Assembly (NCBI GenBank): GCA_038248505.1
Contig: JBBRXJ010000001.1
Coordinates: 82,354-146,353 of the forward strand
Direction: 5' to 3'
Source: JBBRXJ01 sp038248505
Lineage (GTDB): Bacteria > Bacteroidota > Bacteroidia > Bacteroidales > JBBRXJ01
DNA: 64,000 nucleotides
This document shows positions 8,711-17,472 of the stretch, one piece after another (position 1 is the stretch's first letter; every line of letters starts with the position of its first letter). Below the pieces are notes generated by a model that searched no databases, had not been told where the DNA came from, and saw only the letters and a list, made by a program, of their open reading frames with translations. Made by a program: the position numbers and the translations under genes.

Positions 8711-8965
8711 CTAGGGCACCGGATCATACCCATGCCCGCCCAAGGGATGGCAAGAGCTAATTCGTTTAATCGCCAACCAAAAGCCTTTTACGGGTCCGTG
8801 TTTACGCAATGCCTCAATGGCATATTCAGAGCAGGTGGGTGTATAACGGCATGCGGCAGGTAAGTAGGGTGATATGGCGCCTTTGTAAAATCGTATGGGG
8901 AGCATTAAAATAAAACTAAAGACTTTACTTAATATTTGCAAGAATTTTTTCAATGCTACTGTCAA
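8711..8965 (-). CDS. yidD: membrane protein insertion efficiency factor YidD
   Basis: 84 residues. The YidD signature is complete: IRFYKGAISPYLPAACRYTPTCSEYAIEAL, then KGFWLAIKRI and a C-terminal HPLGGHGYDPVP (conserved Cys residues in CRYTPTCSEY and ISSCHP). An amphipathic N-terminal helix anchors it at the inner membrane, where it assists YidC-dependent insertion. It overlaps the 3' end of rnpA by 41 bases; the rnpA-yidD order is the common bacterial arrangement, although yidC and rpmH are not adjacent here. Confidence 0.93.
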   Translation of the reverse strand: MTVALKKFLQILSKVFSFILMLPIRFYKGAISPYLPAACRYTPTCSEYAIEALRKHGPVKGFWLAIKRISSCHPLGGHGYDPVP

Positions 8966-9305
8966 TGGCTGTTTTTATTTTAGGGTATTCAATAATCTTG
9001 CTATTGGTATAAATATATATAAGAGCTAATTTGTGATTACTATCTTTTAGTTCAAGCAATAGATGTGGTTTAGTAACTCTGAATGCCTCTCTGCTTCGTC
9101 GTTTTATTAAATTGCGATCAACAGCGCTAGCGAATTTCTTTTTCGATACGGTAAAAGCTACTTTAATAATATCCTCAAAAGAATCGGGCAAAGGCATCCA
9201 AACAATGCGGTATGGGAAGGCATTCACAACATTTCCTTCGGCAAAAAGTTTCTCCATCAGCTTATCGCTGCAGAGCCTTTCGTTTTTTGAAAGGGTTAAA
9301 GGCAT
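8925..9305 (-). CDS. rnpA: ribonuclease P protein component
   Basis: 126 residues. The protein subunit of RNase P, which matures tRNA 5' ends together with the rnpB RNA (not in the window). It shows FTVSKKKFASAVDRN followed by the RNR signature KRRSREAFR, plus the N-terminal LSKNERLCSDKLMEKLF helix that binds the precursor leader. The start overlaps the hemD stop by one base (TAATG) and the end overlaps yidD, so the three genes are translationally coupled. Confidence 0.93.
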   Translation of the reverse strand: MPLTLSKNERLCSDKLMEKLFAEGNVVNAFPYRIVWMPLPDSFEDIIKVAFTVSKKKFASAVDRNLIKRRSREAFRVTKPHLLLELKDSNHKLALIYIYTNSKIIEYPKIKTAIDSSIEKILANIK

Positions 9306-10054
9306 TATTTGCCAGTATCTTTATTGCTCTTAATGTATTGCTCAATGGCCATCGCCATTGATGGGGCTTCAGGCGTTGGAGCTTTAATGTCAAGTTTCAA
9401 ACCAGCATCTTTTACTGCTTTGGCAGTGCTTGTGCCAAATGATGCAATCTTAATTTTTGCTTGTTTAAAATTAGGGAAGTTATCAAACAACGACTTAATA
9501 CCTGTAGGACTGAAGAATACCAACATATCATAGTTAAAACCAGCCAAATCGGTTAAGTTTGAACTAATGGTCCGATAGAAAATTGATTTTGTATATTTTA
9601 ATTTTGCCTTATCGAGCGATTTAAGCATTTCTTTTTTATGCGGATCAGATAAAGGCAGCAGATAGGTTTCGTCACTGTGCTTCTTTAAAAGCTCGAGCAA
9701 ATCTGCAAAGGTCGATGAATGAAAGATTTTGCGTTTGCGATAGATGATGTACTTCTGTAAATAAAATGCCACATTCTCGGTAACACAGAAATACTTCATG
9801 GTTTCAGGTACCACCACACGTAATTCTTCACAGATACGGAAGAAATTATTTACCGCCGTTTTGCTGGTGAAAATTACAGCAGTGTGGCTCAGAATGTCCA
9901 CTTTAGTCTGTCTGAATTCCTTTGATGAAATTCCTTCCACATCAACAAAAGGTCTAAAATCAATATGCAGATTATTTTTCTCTGCAAGATCGTGGTAAGG
10001 TGACTTTTCTGTTTCAGGTTTCGGTTGAGAAACCAATATTTTTTTTATTTTCAA
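9305..10054 (-). CDS. hemD: uroporphyrinogen-III synthase
   Basis: 249 residues. The HemD family is very divergent; the call rests on overall pattern. There is an N-terminal KKILVSQPKPE strand with the FRPFVDVEGI segment, AVIFTSKTAVNNFF (typical first-domain loop), the second-domain FFSPTGIKSLFDNF, and the ASFGTSTAKAVKDAGL motif. It cyclises hydroxymethylbilane to uroporphyrinogen III in haem synthesis. The order DUF4271-hemD-rnpA-yidD is a recurrent Bacteroidota neighbourhood, which supports the call. Gap to DUF4271 is 42 bases. Confidence 0.85.
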   Translation of the reverse strand: MKIKKILVSQPKPETEKSPYHDLAEKNNLHIDFRPFVDVEGISSKEFRQTKVDILSHTAVIFTSKTAVNNFFRICEELRVVVPETMKYFCVTENVAFYLQKYIIYRKRKIFHSSTFADLLELLKKHSDETYLLPLSDPHKKEMLKSLDKAKLKYTKSIFYRTISSNLTDLAGFNYDMLVFFSPTGIKSLFDNFPNFKQAKIKIASFGTSTAKAVKDAGLKLDIKAPTPEAPSMAMAIEQYIKSNKDTGK

Positions 10055-10096
10055 TTCAGTAAATTTAGGCGTTTATGAAAATTTACTAAATACCCA

Positions 10097-10963
10097 CTAA
10101 TTACTGGTCATTGCAAAAGTAATACAGACCATGATGGGTAAAATTTCTAAAGTGCAAAGGTACAAAATACTATAAAATAGCGATAGTTTTTTCTGTTTAA
10201 TTAATTGAATAGCGTTTATAAATCTTATAATCAGCATTATGCTGGTAACAAAAATGGCTAAATAGATGAGGTATTTTATAAAAATCTCTGGTGCAAAAGG
10301 GATAGCAACTATAAAAGGGAAGAGAAAAATGCCTAAATTCTTATTAATTAAGAATATCTGATGTGAGTATTCGGAGAAAACGTCTTGCTTGCCAAAAATA
10401 AAACCTAAAAAAATAAAATTAAAATATTGCAATACAAAGGTAGTGAACACAATCAGCAAACACCAAAGGAAAATATTTATAGGATGGCTGAGCGGAACTA
10501 AACCAAAGTACACAATGCCTTCTGTAATTGCAAGGCTAAAGTTGAGGTAAAATATAATATTGAGAAAAAAGGAGCTACGCGTAAAAAGAATGTTCTTATT
10601 TTGCCACAATTTGGTTGATACATTAAAGTTTGTAAGCGCCTCTCTGAAATTGTTAACGTATTTTGTAAACGTTAGTTTAACCGAGATGTAGATAATAATA
10701 GACAGGGCAAAAAGTAATATAATCCACTCATTACCATACATCTTACTGAATGGAATGGTTCTTGGAATTGACTCTGTTGATGTTAATGCATGACGAACAC
10801 CCTGTGCTGATAAGACTGGTAAGCTGCTTATAGATTGATTCGTGTTCGTTTTTGATAGGCTATCATTTTCCTCTTTCACCATCGCCATCGCCAAATTTCC
10901 ATTTGAAGAGGTCTTTGGCTCTACTATATGTGTCTTTATTTCTGATGAATCCGTAGGCAGCAT
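10097..10963 (-). CDS. DUF4271 membrane protein
   Basis: 288 residues. A polar Ser/Thr/Asn-rich N-terminal region of about 75 residues precedes seven or so hydrophobic segments (about 78-96, 130-150, 160-180, 185-205, 220-235, 240-260, 265-285). Segments such as FREALTNFNVSTKLWQNKN and FGKQDVFSEYSHQIFLINKNLG fit the DUF4271 family found almost only in Bacteroidota next to hemD. Function unknown; inner-membrane location is inferred. It is the first gene of the minus-strand operon that continues with hemD, rnpA and yidD. Confidence 0.8.
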   Translation of the reverse strand: MLPTDSSEIKTHIVEPKTSSNGNLAMAMVKEENDSLSKTNTNQSISSLPVLSAQGVRHALTSTESIPRTIPFSKMYGNEWIILLFALSIIIYISVKLTFTKYVNNFREALTNFNVSTKLWQNKNILFTRSSFFLNIIFYLNFSLAITEGIVYFGLVPLSHPINIFLWCLLIVFTTFVLQYFNFIFLGFIFGKQDVFSEYSHQIFLINKNLGIFLFPFIVAIPFAPEIFIKYLIYLAIFVTSIMLIIRFINAIQLIKQKKLSLFYSILYLCTLEILPIMVCITFAMTSN

Positions 10964-11185
10964 TCAAAATACTTTTTTGCAAAGATACTCTAATCATAAT
11001 CCAAAAGCAAGTAAAATTGTGTGCTTTGTACTTGAGTGAGTCGCTTAAATTGTTCTCAAATCTTCTGTCTACTTTTCGCTGTATCATTCCATTAGCCTTT
11101 ATTTTACGCTTTAAGGTCAATGTTAGGATCTGTTTTCATTTTTTTTATTATTTTAGAATCGAATTTTTAGGGTAAAATTTTTGAA

Positions 11186-12565
11186 ATGAATATACTTCCT
11201 TCTTTTCGCTTGATATTTCAGATAATAATTTTTTTATTGGTTTCAGTATTCTATTCATGTAGCAATACAATAGATGTTACTGATGACCTTTCGATAAATG
11301 AAGTTCAACATATTGTTTGTAAAGCTAATTCTGCTTGGGCCATAGAGGTGTATGTACCCTCAGCAGCAAAATTAGAAAAAAAATTACCGGTAATTTATGT
11401 CATTGATGCACACGCTCGCGGACGAATGGCTGTTAACAGACTTGCCGTAGCCGCCGAACGTTATCATTTTATTGTGGTTGCATCCGATAATGCGTCAAAT
11501 AACAATCCCAATATGCAATTAATTATTGCCTCAATGTTGCAGGAGGCAGAGGCACAGTTCAACATTGATCCAACACGTCGCTATCTTTGTGGCTTTAGCG
11601 GTGGTGCACGTGTGGCAGGTTTGTATGCCCTTAAAACGAATGAGTTTAAAGGAGCCATTTTGTGTGCTGCTTCTGCCGATCTGGGTCAGAAGCAAAACAT
11701 GCCAGCCTTATTTTCGGTGGTAGGTTTAAATGATTTGAACTTTCATGAAGTACTTGATTTCGACTTACAGGCTGATAAATTAGGCCTGCGTCATTGCTTA
11801 AAAGTTTTTGCTGGTGCTCATGAATTTCCGCCAGCAGCCGTTTTTGAAGATGCACTTTTATGGTTTAATATACAAAATAATAAAGACGCAAAGGAAACTA
11901 AAAACGCAATGAGCATTTGTCAAAAACGCTTACAAGCCTTAATAAAAAAGCAATTTTTAGACGGTGATAAATTATTATCAAATCAAAGTACTTATTATGC
12001 AGTATCTTTTTTTAATGGAACACGTTTTGAAAAACACTTTACTGAAATAGTGATGGATTATAATTCTGACCAAGAAGTGCAAAGCGATCTGAGCGAACTG
12101 CAAAGACAGTATGAATTAGAACAGAAACTAAAAATAGCTTATTATAATGCAATGGATTCAAAAAGTTTTGATTGGTGGCAGAACGAGCTTAAGGTAATTC
12201 AGCATAAAACCGATACCTCAAATAACAATATAAAAACAGCGCCTTATAAACGATTGCTAGGCTTTGTGAGTATGATGTGTTTTATGAAACTTTCTGCCGC
12301 TATTAAAGAAAATGATATTATTTCATTTAACAATTTCTCGCAATTGTATGCATTGTGTGATACAAATAATCCCGATCGCTTCTTTCTAAAGTCTCGTTTT
12401 TATGCTCAACAAAATTTAAAAGATTCGTTGATTATCAATATGAATAGAGCTATTTCTATGGGGTTTATAAGTTTGAATGATATTGAATCCGATACCATTT
12501 TATATAAGTTACTTAGTGAGGATCAGATAGAAATAGTTACTGAAGCCAATACTGATTGTAAATAA
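11186..12565 (+). CDS. lipoprotein alpha/beta hydrolase (esterase-like)
   Basis: 459 residues. A hydrophobic signal ends in YSC (Cys25), a likely lipobox. Residues about 50-230 form an alpha/beta-hydrolase domain: nucleophile elbow GFSGG (Ser138), a possible acid in GLNDLNFH (Asp183) and catalytic His in FAGAHEFPP (His212). This resembles the feruloyl-esterase/prolyl-oligopeptidase-like group. The C-terminal half (about 235-459) is helical and TPR-like by eye, with no recognised motif. It is probably an envelope-anchored esterase or peptidase; the substrate is not predictable. It stands alone, divergent from the DUF4271 operon. Confidence 0.7.
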   Translation: MNILPSFRLIFQIIIFLLVSVFYSCSNTIDVTDDLSINEVQHIVCKANSAWAIEVYVPSAAKLEKKLPVIYVIDAHARGRMAVNRLAVAAERYHFIVVASDNASNNNPNMQLIIASMLQEAEAQFNIDPTRRYLCGFSGGARVAGLYALKTNEFKGAILCAASADLGQKQNMPALFSVVGLNDLNFHEVLDFDLQADKLGLRHCLKVFAGAHEFPPAAVFEDALLWFNIQNNKDAKETKNAMSICQKRLQALIKKQFLDGDKLLSNQSTYYAVSFFNGTRFEKHFTEIVMDYNSDQEVQSDLSELQRQYELEQKLKIAYYNAMDSKSFDWWQNELKVIQHKTDTSNNNIKTAPYKRLLGFVSMMCFMKLSAAIKENDIISFNNFSQLYALCDTNNPDRFFLKSRFYAQQNLKDSLIINMNRAISMGFISLNDIESDTILYKLLSEDQIEIVTEANTDCK

Positions 12566-12777
12566 TAAATTATTTGTTGGCTGGCTTTTTAGCATGAAGG
12601 GTAAAATACTAAAAATACTCGGTGGCTGAGCGTTGTTAAAGCCTTCGCAGTTTTATTATTCATAGCTTATTCAACAGGTTTTAATGCTGATTTTTTTATG
12701 CGAATTTGCGAAAAAATATTTATAAAATTAATGGATCTCTTTATGTTTTTACAACTAATTACTAATCAGAATAAATT

Positions 12778-14862
12778 ATGAACAAAGTAACACATACATT
12801 GGTTATTATCCTATTTTTTAGCTCTTTGCTAAGTATTGCACAGCCTCGTATAGGCGCTGAAATATGGATTGAACCCGGTCAAAAACCAGAACGAATTGAT
12901 ACTTGGTTTCGTGTTTTATCAGAAAGCAGTATGCCAGTGGCCCGGCTATTTATTATGTGGAATTATATTGAACGTAAAGCCGGAGTGTACGATTTTACAC
13001 TGTACGATGCAGCTTTTGATGCGGCGAAAAAATACCATGTTAAAATTGAGGCAACGCTCACCGTGAATCATGGCCCCGCCTTTTTAGATCCTAAGTTTTG
13101 GTATTCTGATCAAGATGGCCGAATTCCGCAAACACAGAAGCAACTTGATATGGGTGCAAAATACTTGGCAAAGGTGGTTGAACGTTATAAAGATCATTCG
13201 GCATTAGATAATTGGTGGTTAATGAACGAGCCAGGCCAATTAAATTCACATGATGAATTAGCGATGGCTAGTTATAAAAAGTGGTTGAAGAAAAAATATA
13301 GTACCATTGATTCATTAAATCATGCTTGGTTAACTGCTTTTTTGAGTTTCGATTTAATAACGTATGATGCCAGTTGGGATGCCTCGGGTGGTTTTACACG
13401 TCCTGCCCCTTTTCTCGATTGGAGCTGGTTTTGGCGTGACCACATGACATGGTATATGTCGTGGATAGCTTCAAATATACGAGCTATTGATACAGTGCAT
13501 CCTTTGCATGTCAATCCACATGGTATTTTTGATATCTTACCTAAATATGATTTACCAGCATGGGGTACGTTTCTTTCATCTTTAGGGGCAAGTATTCATC
13601 CTTCATGGCATTTCTCTATGTTTGAGCGTGACCAATATGCGTATGGAGTATCGGCAGTATGTAAAATAATAAAAGGAGCTATTGAGCCTAAGCCGTTTTG
13701 GGTATCTGAATTGCAGGGCGGTAATAATACATATAGCGGAGGTAATCCTTTATGTCCTACTCGTAATGATATTTCACAATGGGTGTGGACTGGGGTTGGC
13801 TCAGGTGCACAGAATGTTATTTTTTGGTGTCTGAACTGGCGAATGGATGGAGGCGAATCAGGCGAATGGTCATTACTTGATTTCTTCGATAAGCCTTCTG
13901 ATAGATTAGAGGAGGCAAGTAGCATCGCTAAAACACTAAATGCAAATAGTGATTTTTTTAAAAATGCTAGTCCTGTAAATTCTAAAGTAACCATTCTCTT
14001 AAGTCCCGAGACGATGCTTATTTTGGCAAGGAAAGATAATTTTAAAGATATTGAAGCACGAAAAGCGCAAGCACATATTAAATCGGTAATGGCCTATTTT
14101 ATTGCTTTACAAGAGCTGGGAATTTCTGCTGAGCTAAAACAAATTGATCAATACGATTGGAAAAACAAGCAGGGTGAAATAGCTGTTATCGCACATGCTG
14201 TTTCTGTTCGTGGCAGTTTGATCCCTATCATGGAGCAATTTGTTTATAATGGGAATAAGCTTATCGTCTCCGATTTAACAGGTTATTTTGATGAAAATGA
14301 GCATAATGTTTTGCAGACAGGCAATCCTATGCGAGGCCTTTTGGGTGGCGATGTTAAAGAGATAAAGCTAATAGCAGATTCATTTGGGTTAAAGATGAAT
14401 ATTCCACCAATGAATTTTCCGGTTCACATGTGGATGAGTGAAATCGTACCCATATCAGGCGAGGCGCTTGCAACATCAAATGGAGCGATTACCGCAATGC
14501 GAAATAAAATTGGCGCAGGCGAGGTGGTATGGGTTCCTTCAATGATATCTCTTGGTGCATGGCTTTTTGATAATGCAGCACTCTCAAATTTTGCATCCAT
14601 ACAATGCGAACAAGTTGCAGCTCAATTGCCTTTTGTGTTTGATAAACAATATAAAAACGTGATGTTAAATACACTTAAGAATGGTAATAATTATGTCACC
14701 ATTATTACTAATGGCAGTATGAAGCCTACGGTTGTTAAATTAAAAAACACGGTGGTTTTAAAAGCTGAAGTGATTTATGGCAAGGCGGATAAATTTAATG
14801 CAGGTAGTTTAACGGCGAGTTTGGGTGGACGGGAGACTTTGGTTGTACTTTGGAGGGAATAG
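12778..14862 (+). CDS. GH42-like beta-galactosidase family protein, secreted
   Basis: 694 residues with a signal peptide cleaved near SIAQ (residue 21). The N-terminal TIM barrel is clan GH-A: the acid/base candidate is Glu151 in WWLMNEPG and the nucleophile candidate Glu311 in FWVSELQGG. The latter is followed by a segment ending WTGVGSGAQNVIFW. A middle GATase-like/trimerisation domain (about 400-610) and a small C-terminal beta domain complete the GH42 architecture. It is probably a beta-galactosidase or related exo-enzyme acting outside the cytoplasm. An SGNH esterase-like gene follows, so debranching plus deacetylation of a glycan is plausible. A paralogue lies at 29261-31558. Confidence 0.75.
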   Translation: MNKVTHTLVIILFFSSLLSIAQPRIGAEIWIEPGQKPERIDTWFRVLSESSMPVARLFIMWNYIERKAGVYDFTLYDAAFDAAKKYHVKIEATLTVNHGPAFLDPKFWYSDQDGRIPQTQKQLDMGAKYLAKVVERYKDHSALDNWWLMNEPGQLNSHDELAMASYKKWLKKKYSTIDSLNHAWLTAFLSFDLITYDASWDASGGFTRPAPFLDWSWFWRDHMTWYMSWIASNIRAIDTVHPLHVNPHGIFDILPKYDLPAWGTFLSSLGASIHPSWHFSMFERDQYAYGVSAVCKIIKGAIEPKPFWVSELQGGNNTYSGGNPLCPTRNDISQWVWTGVGSGAQNVIFWCLNWRMDGGESGEWSLLDFFDKPSDRLEEASSIAKTLNANSDFFKNASPVNSKVTILLSPETMLILARKDNFKDIEARKAQAHIKSVMAYFIALQELGISAELKQIDQYDWKNKQGEIAVIAHAVSVRGSLIPIMEQFVYNGNKLIVSDLTGYFDENEHNVLQTGNPMRGLLGGDVKEIKLIADSFGLKMNIPPMNFPVHMWMSEIVPISGEALATSNGAITAMRNKIGAGEVVWVPSMISLGAWLFDNAALSNFASIQCEQVAAQLPFVFDKQYKNVMLNTLKNGNNYVTIITNGSMKPTVVKLKNTVVLKAEVIYGKADKFNAGSLTASLGGRETLVVLWRE

Positions 14863-14945
14863 TTTGTTTTAAAAAACAAGAATATTATATAGTTGCGGCG
14901 AGTACAAGAACAAGTAGATTTTTCAGCAAATTAAAATTATTATTT

Positions 14946-15587
14946 ATGAAAAAAACAGTATCATTTTTTTTGGCAATCCTTATTACAGGATTATTAAATG
15001 CGCAGATTCGTGTTGCATGTATTGGTAATAGCATTACCTACGGAGCTGCTATTGAAGGACGCGATAGTTTAAGCTACCCAGCACAGATGCAAAAAATGTT
15101 AGGTAATGTTTATAATGTAAAGAATTTTGGTGTAAGCGGCGCAACCATGCTAAAAAAAGGAAACAAACCGTATTGTAAAGAAAATGCTTTTTTAAGCGCA
15201 TTAGAATTTGCACCAAATATTGTTGTTATAAAGCTAGGAACTAATGATAGCAAATCATACAACTGGGCTTTTAAAGATGAATTTGATGACGATTATATTG
15301 CTATGATAAATATTTTTAAGAACATGAAGAGTGTTGAGAAAATATTTGTGTGTTATCCTGTACCAGCTAACGAAATGCGATGGGATATAAATATAGAAAT
15401 TGTTAAGAATGATTTGCCTGTAATAATTAAGAGTGTAGCTGATGCCACGGGCGCAAGTATTATAAATTTATATCCAGTGCTTGAAGGGAGACCGGAGTTA
15501 TTTCCGGATATGATTCATCCCAATGCCGCCGGAGCAAAACTTATAGCAGAAGCAGTTGCAGAGAACGTAAAAGGTAGTAAGAAGTAA
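14946..15587 (+). CDS. SGNH/GDSL hydrolase, secreted
   Basis: 213 residues from the ATG at 14946. The frame extends upstream into the previous gene, but a proper signal peptide (MKKTVSFFLAILITGLLNAQ) starts only here. SGNH blocks: I, CIGNSITYG (nucleophile Ser); II, FGVSGAT (Gly); III, LGTNDS (Asn); V, DMIHPNAAG (Asp/His). This is the pattern of carbohydrate or acyl-ester esterases exported to the periplasm or cell surface. It follows the GH42-like gene by 83 bases, suggesting removal of ester groups from the same glycan; substrate unknown. Confidence 0.85.
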   Translation: MKKTVSFFLAILITGLLNAQIRVACIGNSITYGAAIEGRDSLSYPAQMQKMLGNVYNVKNFGVSGATMLKKGNKPYCKENAFLSALEFAPNIVVIKLGTNDSKSYNWAFKDEFDDDYIAMINIFKNMKSVEKIFVCYPVPANEMRWDINIEIVKNDLPVIIKSVADATGASIINLYPVLEGRPELFPDMIHPNAAGAKLIAEAVAENVKGSKK

Positions 15588-15762
15588 TTTTTCAAGAAGG
15601 AGTTCACAGAGATCACAAGGACACTAAGTATGTGCAGCGAAGTATATTTATGTAGATGCTTGGTTGTATTAAGGATTTTTTTTATCACTGAAAGTTCATC
15701 TTGTAAAAGCAATGCTTCAATTCCATTAAATTAGTAAACCAATTCAGATATAGAGAATGTCT

Positions 15763-16437
15763 CTATATCTTAGTCCCTATGAAATGTGTAGCCATTACCA
15801 TATCGAAGGGGGTGGTAATTTTGATGTTTTCCTGATTGCCTTCAACGAGATGTATTTGATGCCCCATTGATTCAAATACCGAAGCATCATCCGTAAATAT
15901 TTCATCGAAATGTTGCTGGTAGGCGTCACGAATAAGAGATAACTGAAAAGTTTGAGGCGTTTGTATGATCTTTACTGAATTGCGATCAATGAAGTGATTT
16001 TTGTTGACTTTATCAACTATTCTTAGAGATTCATTAATTTCAATAACAGGAATGCCACATCCATATTGTTGAGCAGCATCAAAGCATCGGCCAATGGTAA
16101 TGCGGCTCACGAATGGGCGTACGCCATCGTGAATAGCAATAAAGCCTTCACCTGATAATAAGTCAAGTCCTTTTCTAACGGAATGAAATCGTGTTTCGCC
16201 ACCTGCCGTTACCTTATGTGGCACAGTAAAATTATTGATTTTACAAAGGTCCTTCCAATAATCAATTTGATGTTCGGGCAGTACAATTACAAGTTCAATA
16301 TTTTGTTGATAGTGTACAAAGCATTGCATAGTATGCATGAGAATTGGCTGCACACCCAGATGCAGAAACTGTTTAGGAATAACGGCTCCCATACGGGTGC
16401 CCGATCCTCCGGCAACTATTAGGGCGTGTTTTTTCAT
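15763..16437 (-). CDS. ispD: 2-C-methyl-D-erythritol 4-phosphate cytidylyltransferase
   Basis: 224 residues. IspD makes CDP-methylerythritol from MEP and CTP in the non-mevalonate isoprenoid pathway. Motifs: AGGSGTRMGAVIPKQFL (CTP-binding loop with Arg and Lys), TAGGETRFHSVRKGL, IHDGVRPFVS, and the C-terminal TDDASVFESMG followed by GNQENIKITTPFD. It lies 18 bases beyond a terminator hairpin that ends the upstream ROK kinase gene, so it may have its own promoter or depend on read-through. Confidence 0.95.
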   Translation of the reverse strand: MKKHALIVAGGSGTRMGAVIPKQFLHLGVQPILMHTMQCFVHYQQNIELVIVLPEHQIDYWKDLCKINNFTVPHKVTAGGETRFHSVRKGLDLLSGEGFIAIHDGVRPFVSRITIGRCFDAAQQYGCGIPVIEINESLRIVDKVNKNHFIDRNSVKIIQTPQTFQLSLIRDAYQQHFDEIFTDDASVFESMGHQIHLVEGNQENIKITTPFDMVMATHFIGTKI

Positions 16438-16455
16438 TTTTATTGTGAGTTAGTG

Positions 16456-16491
16456 ATAATGAAGAAGCCTATTTTTAGGCTTCTTCATTAT
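16456..16491 (-). terminator. terminator of the ROK kinase gene
   Basis: 16-base perfect stem (16456-16471 with 16476-16491) around a TTTT/AAAA loop; the core is GAAGAAGCCTA/TAGGCTTCTTC. It includes the stop codon of the ROK gene (16488-16490), so it acts immediately at the 3' end of that gene, 18 bases before ispD. Confidence 0.7.
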
Positions 16492-17450
16492 TCATTATTT
16501 ATATTTTTCCAAACGAGAGCGGCTGAACCAAGAATGGCACCATTTGATTCATTTAGTTCTGATGGAAGAATTTTGATTTTATTTTTGTAAATGTTAAGTA
16601 AGTTAGCTTCGAAGTGACGAATGGTTGGTTCAAAAATAAGATTGCCAGCTTTAGCTAAACCGCCAAAGAGAAAGATGGCTTTAGGTGTGGTATATGCAAC
16701 ACTATCGGCAAGTTTAATACCCAGAATACGACCAGTAGATTCGAATGCCACTTGCGCAATTTTATCGCCTTTTAAAGCAGCCTCGCTAATCATTGCAGCG
16801 GTTAGATTATTGAATGTAACATCACGGAAAACGCTTGGGTGATTTGTTGTTCCTAATAGTTCAAAAACGGTACGCCGAATGCCTGTTGCAGAAGCATAAG
16901 CTTCGAGGCAGCCATTGCGACCACAGCCACATTCGCGGCCCCCTTCGGTACATACTAAGGTGTGACCAACTTCGCCAGCAAAACCATCGAAGCCATAAAT
17001 TACATCTCCGTTGGCAACAATCCCGCTACCGAGACCGGTACCTAAAGTTATAACAATAAAATCGCGCATGCCTTTAGCACCGCCATAAATCATTTCGCCA
17101 ATAGCGGCGGCATTTGCATCGTTAGTTAATACTGCTGGTACGCCCATACTTTCTTGAAACATTTTTGCTAATGGAATGATGCCTTTCCATTCGAGGTTCG
17201 GAGCATATTCAATGGTGCCTGTGTAATAGTTTCCGTTTGGTGCACCAATGCCAATACCGATTATTTTTACATCGCCAGCTTTTTTTATTGCATCATTTAT
17301 TTTAAGTGATAGCGCTTTTACAAAATCTTCTACTTTCGCATACCCTCTTGTTGGCATACTATCTTGAAATACGATTTTGCCATTTTTATTAACTAAACCG
17401 TAGGCACTGTTTGTTCCACCTATATCGATTCCTACACTAATTTCTTGCAT
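16488..17450 (-). CDS. ROK family sugar kinase (glucokinase-like)
   Basis: 320 residues. ATP-binding loop GIDIGGTNSAYGLV at the N-terminus, catalytic Asp in LTNDANAAAIGE, second phosphate loop VITLGTGLGSGIV, GEVGHTLV with the zinc-binding His, and the zinc cluster CGCGRNGCLEAYAS. This pattern fits ROK glucokinases and other hexose or hexosamine kinases rather than ROK repressors (no HTH is present). It is cytoplasmic. It lies 22 bases after a FucP-like sugar transporter on the same strand, so import and phosphorylation of a hexose released by the nearby glycosidases is the likely role. Confidence 0.88.
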   Translation of the reverse strand: MQEISVGIDIGGTNSAYGLVNKNGKIVFQDSMPTRGYAKVEDFVKALSLKINDAIKKAGDVKIIGIGIGAPNGNYYTGTIEYAPNLEWKGIIPLAKMFQESMGVPAVLTNDANAAAIGEMIYGGAKGMRDFIVITLGTGLGSGIVANGDVIYGFDGFAGEVGHTLVCTEGGRECGCGRNGCLEAYASATGIRRTVFELLGTTNHPSVFRDVTFNNLTAAMISEAALKGDKIAQVAFESTGRILGIKLADSVAYTTPKAIFLFGGLAKAGNLIFEPTIRHFEANLLNIYKNKIKILPSELNESNGAILGSAALVWKNINNE

Positions 17451-17472
17451 AATTTATGATGTATTTATGGGT

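Noticed and set aside
10863..11120. 85-codon frame overlapping the DUF4271 start
   Set aside because: Overlaps the real gene in another frame, no motif, biased composition and no ribosome-binding site.
13596..13994. 132-codon frame opposite the GH42-like gene
   Set aside because: Antisense to a conserved catalytic region; no independent support.
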